The notes under the pieces were generated by a model that did not search any database, had not been told where the DNA came from, and worked only from the letters and a program-made list of their open reading frames with translations. Of a stretch of 64,000 nucleotides of DNA, positions 59,738 through 64,000 are shown in pieces. The position numbers were made by a program, and so were the translations under genes. The DNA is from Virgifigura deserti. Lineage in GTDB: Bacteria > Pseudomonadota > Alphaproteobacteria > Dongiales > Dongiaceae. The stretch is from NCBI GenBank assembly GCA_003576685.1, contig QOZR01000008.1, forward strand, positions 124,001 through 188,000, read 5' to 3'. The stretch's first letter is position 1. Each line of letters begins with the position of its first letter.

Positions 59738-61559
59738 GCCGCGTCGCGTCCGGATAGATGTTGATCCGTGGCACATGCCCGTCGCGGAGGGCCTGCTGGA
59801 CGCGCTCCCAATATTCGGTCGTGAGCAGGTCGCCGTGGACCTCGCGGAAGAGGCGGCGCAAGGCCGGATCCTGAATCCTCAGCCCGACCTCGATCTCCTC
59901 GGGCAGAAAGATCACCCCCTCCTCGAAGAACCAGTCGGGAACGTCCTCTTCGCCCTCGATCCTGTTCCGATTGGTGCGGATCTTGACGTCCGTGAAGGGC
60001 TCGAGGGCGTCGTAATCGAACAGGAAGATCTTCAGGAAGCGGCTGACGCCGTAATTCCTGCCGTCGAGGTCCTTGTTGAAGATATTGGCCGCCGCGTTGT
60101 TCTTGATGCAGTGACCCAGATTGATGATCGCGGTCTCCGCCTCGGCCGGCGCGGCGGTCTCGAGAAAGAGGGGCAGCGGAATCATCTTTGGTTGGGCGAT
60201 CAGATGCTTGAAGGCCAGGCTGCTTCCTTCCGACGATACCGTCTGGCCGGCATAGGTCATCAGCTCTTCGCGCAAGCCTTGATCGAACCAGTCCTTATCC
60301 AGCTTGATGTGGCGATAGATGATGTTGTCCAGCATGCTGCCGGTGCGGTTGATCTCATGCACCCTGCCATATTTTCGCAGGACCGAATCGACGCCCTCGA
60401 ATCTCCCCCATTTGTACCGTTCCGTCGGCTTATCGCGGATCACCTTCAAGGTATAAGCCGACGAGGGGGCGGAGAATCCGATCGCGACCGTCCCGCGGAA
60501 CCCGACCGCAATGTCGAAGACCTCTCCCGAAGCCGTTAGCTCGTCCTGCAACTCGTTCATCACGGCGACCTTGCCGACGTGATTGAAGCCGACCGTCGAG
60601 TAATGGAGGCCCAACGGCCGCTGCGGCATGATGCTATGAAGAAAGGACGACAGCTCGTGATAGTGCGGGTTGGTGACGTGGAAATTGGCGAGCGTCGAGC
60701 TGAAGATGTTGTGCGTGTCGGCCTCGGACGTCAGGACCGCGTCGACGAAGATGCCGGTCGCCGCGTTCTCGAGGCAGAGAACAAGGGGAACGATGCTCGA
60801 GTCTTTCAGGACGATTCGCCCCACCAGATAGGCGCCGCGGTTGCGGTAGAACCCGGCCTTGATCATCTGGATGGCCTGGATCGCACTTCGGTCGCGGCCG
60901 TCGAAGCCGAGATCGCGATTGACCCGGTCGGCGACAAGCGCCGCATCCGCATTCGGGTCCCGATAGGGTTTCGCGAAATTCGGGATCTCGAGGATCTCGA
61001 TCACCGTTTCCGGCGAGATCCGGGCGCCGCCCGGGAAGTGCCGATAGATGTCGGCTGGTGCGCCGAACGCCGTCTTGGCCGACCCGCCGAATGAGTACTC
61101 CACCGGCCTCCATTCGTCGTGATAGATCATGCGCCGGGCCGAATGGATATAGGCCATCGCGAAGTCTTCCTCGTACCGGCCGCGAATGAACGGCAGATAC
61201 TGCCTTTCGACCTTCTGCCAGAGATGCTCGTCCTCGGCGAGGAGGGGATAGACTCTCTTCAGCTGAGCCGCGAGATCGCGGATGCTCTCGCTGTAGATCG
61301 AGAGTCGCCGCCGGCTGAGGAGGAGCGATTCCCCCGGATCGCGGTCCTCGAACGCTTGCTTGGCCAGCGTGGGAATCTGCCGCGATTCGATATAGTAGGC
61401 GTCGAATTCCTGCAGGATGCACTGGGCCGCGAGAGCGATCATCTCGTCGTCTCGCTTGGCCCGCATCATCAACGCGACGTAATCGACCCTTCCCGTCGGA
61501 GACTCCTTTTTCCCTGAGCGGAAAGCTTCAGACATTGTCCGGGACACCTGACTGGTCAT
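59703..61559 (-). CDS. aceK: isocitrate dehydrogenase kinase/phosphatase AceK
   Basis: 618 aa, cytosolic. Phosphorylates and dephosphorylates isocitrate dehydrogenase, setting flux between the TCA cycle and the glyoxylate shunt. Recognised by GRFEGVDSVLRKYGRVHEINRTGSMLDNIIYRHIKL and by LGHCIKNNAAANIFNKDLDGRNYGVSRFLKIFLFDYDALEPFTDV (kinase core with catalytic Asn/Asp). The start is the ATG at 61559 with a weak ribosome site; a second Met is eight codons on. The last ten or so residues (RARSDQVDPT) are encoded by the palindromic repeat and replace the native C-terminus. No aceA or aceB nearby. Confidence 0.9.
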   Translation of the reverse strand: MTSQVSRTMSEAFRSGKKESPTGRVDYVALMMRAKRDDEMIALAAQCILQEFDAYYIESRQIPTLAKQAFEDRDPGESLLLSRRRLSIYSESIRDLAAQLKRVYPLLAEDEHLWQKVERQYLPFIRGRYEEDFAMAYIHSARRMIYHDEWRPVEYSFGGSAKTAFGAPADIYRHFPGGARISPETVIEILEIPNFAKPYRDPNADAALVADRVNRDLGFDGRDRSAIQAIQMIKAGFYRNRGAYLVGRIVLKDSSIVPLVLCLENAATGIFVDAVLTSEADTHNIFSSTLANFHVTNPHYHELSSFLHSIMPQRPLGLHYSTVGFNHVGKVAVMNELQDELTASGEVFDIAVGFRGTVAIGFSAPSSAYTLKVIRDKPTERYKWGRFEGVDSVLRKYGRVHEINRTGSMLDNIIYRHIKLDKDWFDQGLREELMTYAGQTVSSEGSSLAFKHLIAQPKMIPLPLFLETAAPAEAETAIINLGHCIKNNAAANIFNKDLDGRNYGVSRFLKIFLFDYDALEPFTDVKIRTNRNRIEGEEDVPDWFFEEGVIFLPEEIEVGLRIQDPALRRLFREVHGDLLTTEYWERVQQALRDGHVPRINIYPDATRLRARSDQVDPT

Positions 61560-61698
61560 TGTTGGGTGCCTCGCCGCCGATGCGACACATCCGCGCCCAT
61601 GTTAACCGACCGCTGCGCCAAGGAAAGTCTGGATCTTGCACAGGTTGATGGCGAAGGACCGGCTCGCGATTGAAGGGAGGGCAAGGGACGGGGCCCGG

Positions 61699-62703
61699 CT
61701 ATCGCCGCGCAATCAGGAAATGCTTACCCATCGAGGTCGGCTGGATGCGCTGCAGCTCAAAATCGAACGCGCCGATCCACTCCGCATATTCGCGCGCCGT
61801 TCGCTCCCTGCCACGGGCCGCGACCAGCATATTCAGATCCATCCGCGCGACATGAAGCGGGCCCGTCCGGTCTTCGTTCAGCAGATATTCGCCGATGATC
61901 AGCAGGCCGCCGGGCCGGACTGCTTCCGCGATCCTTGCCAGGATATGGGAACCGCCCTCCATATCCCAATCATGCAGGATGAAGCCCAGAGAATAGCAAT
62001 CCGCGCCGGCCGGGATCGGATCCTCCCAGAAATCTCCACCATGAAAGTTCAGGCGATCCGCCAGCCCATACTGCCGAAAGAAATCCTCAGCGACCGGTCC
62101 AACGGCGGGAAGGTCGAAGACGGTGCCCTGCAGCGACCGAAAGCTCTGAGCTACTGAAATCAGGAACGCACCGCTTGCCCCGCCGACATCGACCAAACGC
62201 CGAACCCCGTTCAGCTCCGGCGCCTGGGCGGAGAACTCGGTTCCGGCCTGATAGGTGATCGCATGCATGCCTTCCAGGAAGGCGCGAAGGCTGGCCTGAT
62301 CCGAATACATCCGCTCCGTGGGCGCTGGCTGCGGCCCGAACGCCCGTGACCACTGAGCGCTTCCATCGGCTAGGGCCTCCGGCAGATAGCGCCAGACGGG
62401 ATAAAGATCCTCCCGGATGTGGCGGAACATCGCGCCCACATATCCGGGTTTCCCACGAACCAGCTTCTCGGCGGCTTCTGGCCCGTTGGCGAAGCGACCG
62501 TCCGGCCACCGTTCCAGAAAGCCGAGTGCGCACAAGGTCGTCAATAGCCGTTCGGCCAAGTCCTTCCGCAAGCCGACAGCGTCGGCAATCTCTACCGCCG
62601 TGCGCGGGCCGCTATCCAGCGCGTCGAACACGCCCATCTCCTCGGCCGTGAGGAGAGCCTGTGCATTCATGAAGCCAAGAGCGCAATCCCAGATGTCCAT
62701 CAT
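61699..62703 (-). CDS. SAM-dependent O-methyltransferase family protein
   Basis: 334 aa from the ATG at 62703 (the frame is open to 62775). An N-terminal dimerisation winged helix (AQALLTAEEMGVFDALDSGPRTAVEIADAVGLRKDLAERLLTTLCALGFLE) is followed by a SAM-binding Rossmann fold with VDVGGASGAFLIS at about residues 176-188 and LHDWD. This is the layout of acetylserotonin- or hydroxyneurosporene-type O-methyltransferases. Acceptor unknown. Transcribed leftward, 139 bp before aceK in the same direction. Confidence 0.85.
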   Translation of the reverse strand: MMDIWDCALGFMNAQALLTAEEMGVFDALDSGPRTAVEIADAVGLRKDLAERLLTTLCALGFLERWPDGRFANGPEAAEKLVRGKPGYVGAMFRHIREDLYPVWRYLPEALADGSAQWSRAFGPQPAPTERMYSDQASLRAFLEGMHAITYQAGTEFSAQAPELNGVRRLVDVGGASGAFLISVAQSFRSLQGTVFDLPAVGPVAEDFFRQYGLADRLNFHGGDFWEDPIPAGADCYSLGFILHDWDMEGGSHILARIAEAVRPGGLLIIGEYLLNEDRTGPLHVARMDLNMLVAARGRERTAREYAEWIGAFDFELQRIQPTSMGKHFLIARR

Positions 62704-62827
62704 TGCTCGACCTTTCATCGCCTTTCGGCACGCACGCCGATCGCGGGCGATGGCGGCGGCAATCGCTAGGCTCAACGCCAGCGCCGATAAAAGAGTTCTA
62801 AGCGGCTGCAGCGCGGAGGCGGATAGC

Positions 62828-63259
62828 TCACTCGCCGATGAAGTGCAGGATCAGCTCGCGGGCGTCGGGGGAGTGGCGGTTCTCGAATAGGTAGATGCCC
62901 TGCCAGGTGCCGAGCAGGAGCTTGCCGCCGCCGACTGGAATGCTGAGCTGGGTCTGGGTGAGGACGGTGCGGATGTGCGCGGGCATGTCGTCCGGGCCCT
63001 CCGCGGTGTGCCGGTACAGGCTGGTGTCTTCCGGCACGAGCTTCCTGAAGAAGGCCTCGAGATCCCGCCGTACATCGGGGTCCGCGTTCTCCTGGATCAG
63101 GATCGAGGCGGAGGTATGGCGGAGGAACAGGGTCAGCAGCCCCTCGCGCAGCGACTGCGCCGAAAGCCAGGCCGCGACCTCGCCCGTGATCTCATGGAGG
63201 CCCTGACGGCTCCCCCGGGCCCCTGGCGACAGGGACAGGCTTTGCCGAATCTGTCTCAT
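62828..63259 (-). CDS. YjbQ family protein (UPF0047)
   Basis: 143 aa. Conserved family blocks [31 protein letters not shown] and the His-containing active-site-like region. YjbQ-type proteins have been reported to have weak thiamine-phosphate synthase activity; their main role is unclear. It follows the otsA end by 24 bp on the same strand, possibly co-transcribed. Confidence 0.9.
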   Translation of the reverse strand: MRQIRQSLSLSPGARGSRQGLHEITGEVAAWLSAQSLREGLLTLFLRHTSASILIQENADPDVRRDLEAFFRKLVPEDTSLYRHTAEGPDDMPAHIRTVLTQTQLSIPVGGGKLLLGTWQGIYLFENRHSPDARELILHFIGE

Positions 63260-63283
63260 GATCCGTCTCCGCGCGATAGGTTC

Positions 63284-64000
63284 TCAGCTTGCCGCACGGG
63301 CCGTCATGGCGGTTTTTTCTCCCGTCCTCTCCAGAGTCTCCATGAAGCTGTCGCGCCATTGCGTGATGCTGTTCCGGCGCAGCACCTCCATCTGCGTCTG
63401 CCAGCGGTCCCGGCGCTCGGCCAGCGGCATTGCGAGCGCCCGGTGGAGCGCGTCCGCGACGCCTTCGACGTCGTACGGGTTGACGATCAGCGCCGAGTGG
63501 CGGAACTCCTCGGCGGCGCCGGCAAAGCGCGACAGGACCAGGAGGCCGGGATCGGCCGGGTCCTGCGCCGCGACATATTCCTTCGCGACGAGATTCATCC
63601 CGTCGCGCAACGGCGTCACTAGGCCGATACGGCTGACGCGGTAGAAGCCCGCAAGCCTGCGGCGGGTGAAATTCTTGTTGAGATAGCGGATCGGCATCCA
63701 GTCGAGGTCCGCGAAATGGCCGTTGATCCGGCCCGCGGCGGCCTCGAGCGCGGCGCGGATCTGCTGATACTGTTCGATGTCCTCGCGCGAGGGTGGCGCG
63801 ATCTGCATCAGCGTGACCTGGGATCGGTGCTCCGGGTATTTCGCAAGCAGCCGCTCGAAGGCCTCGAACCGCGCGACCAGCCCCTTGCTGTAGTCCAGCC
63901 GGTCGACCCCGATGATCAGCTCGCGCCCGACAAGGCTGTCGACGAGACGCCTCGTCTGCTCCGCCTGTGCCGCTTCCGCGGCCATCGTCGCGAAGTTCTC
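63284..64000 (-). CDS. otsA: trehalose-6-phosphate synthase OtsA (partial, 5' end off window)
   Basis: The C-terminal 238 residues or so of a GT20-family glycosyltransferase, which makes trehalose-6-phosphate from UDP-glucose and glucose-6-phosphate. Visible motifs: [13 protein letters not shown] (sugar-nucleotide site), [43 protein letters not shown], and [19 protein letters not shown]. The reading frame continues upstream past the window edge. A fused phosphatase domain is absent at this end. Confidence 0.93.
   Translation of the reverse strand, partial: ENFATMAAEAAQAEQTRRLVDSLVGRELIIGVDRLDYSKGLVARFEAFERLLAKYPEHRSQVTLMQIAPPSREDIEQYQQIRAALEAAAGRINGHFADLDWMPIRYLNKNFTRRRLAGFYRVSRIGLVTPLRDGMNLVAKEYVAAQDPADPGLLVLSRFAGAAEEFRHSALIVNPYDVEGVADALHRALAMPLAERRDRWQTQMEVLRRNSITQWRDSFMETLERTGEKTAMTARAAS

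Overview
The window is GC-rich, densely packed DNA from a free-living motile alphaproteobacterium, most likely of the Hyphomicrobiales (Rhizobiales) type. This is inferred from gene content: flaF, flbT, a DUF1217-type flagellar protein, a MotE-like protein, an OmpR-type flagellar regulator with a CtrA/Rem-like output domain, and no visible fliD or fliA. No rRNA or tRNA gene, phage or CRISPR array was seen. No species is assigned.

Layout. (1) 1-10204: two complete polyamine-type (PotABCD-like) ABC importers. They flank a helix-turn-helix regulator read in the opposite direction. An amidase, cut by the window edge, lies on one side and an isochorismatase-like hydrolase ends the second operon. 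(2) 10235-18561: metabolic genes. These are an MDR oxidoreductase, a WGR-domain protein preceded by two inverted DnaA boxes, an operon of an argininosuccinate-lyase-family enzyme plus a polar amino acid importer with a divergent LysR regulator, and a class V aminotransferase of the serine-glyoxylate type. (3) 18735-59615: one large flagellar and motility block of about 40 kb, opened by a PilZ protein and a lytic transglycosylase. Operons: flgE-flgK(-flgL); flgB-flgC-fliE-fliQ; fliI-flhA-(FlhB C-terminal-like)-fliG; flhB-fliR-fliP-fliL (reading order fliL to flhB); fliF-fliH-fliN-fliM-two conserved unknowns-motE-like; a pseudo-receiver regulator; flgI-flgJ(N)-flgN-like; motA-FliL-like-unknown-fliK-flgD; flagellin-flaF-flbT-DUF1217; a periplasmic repeat protein; flgF-flgG-flgA-flgH-motB. 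The block is interrupted at 30844-33255 by an islet with a decayed IS630-family transposase, a monooxygenase and a glutathione S-transferase. (4) 59703-64000: aceK, an O-methyltransferase, a YjbQ-family gene and the 3' part of otsA.

How it fits together. The block encodes basal body, export gate, switch, rod, hook, filament and motor. motA and motB lie in separate operons. Seven flagellar operon heads carry the same upstream element: a CtrA-box-like TTAA half-site extended to TTAAAC, nine bases, then TA plus a purine (CAG at the flagellin). In the middle of the block sits a regulator with a CtrA-like DNA-binding domain whose receiver has lost its phosphorylation residues. Together these suggest one motility regulon. 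A second layer of structure is short palindromic repeats; one of them encodes the last residues of AceK.
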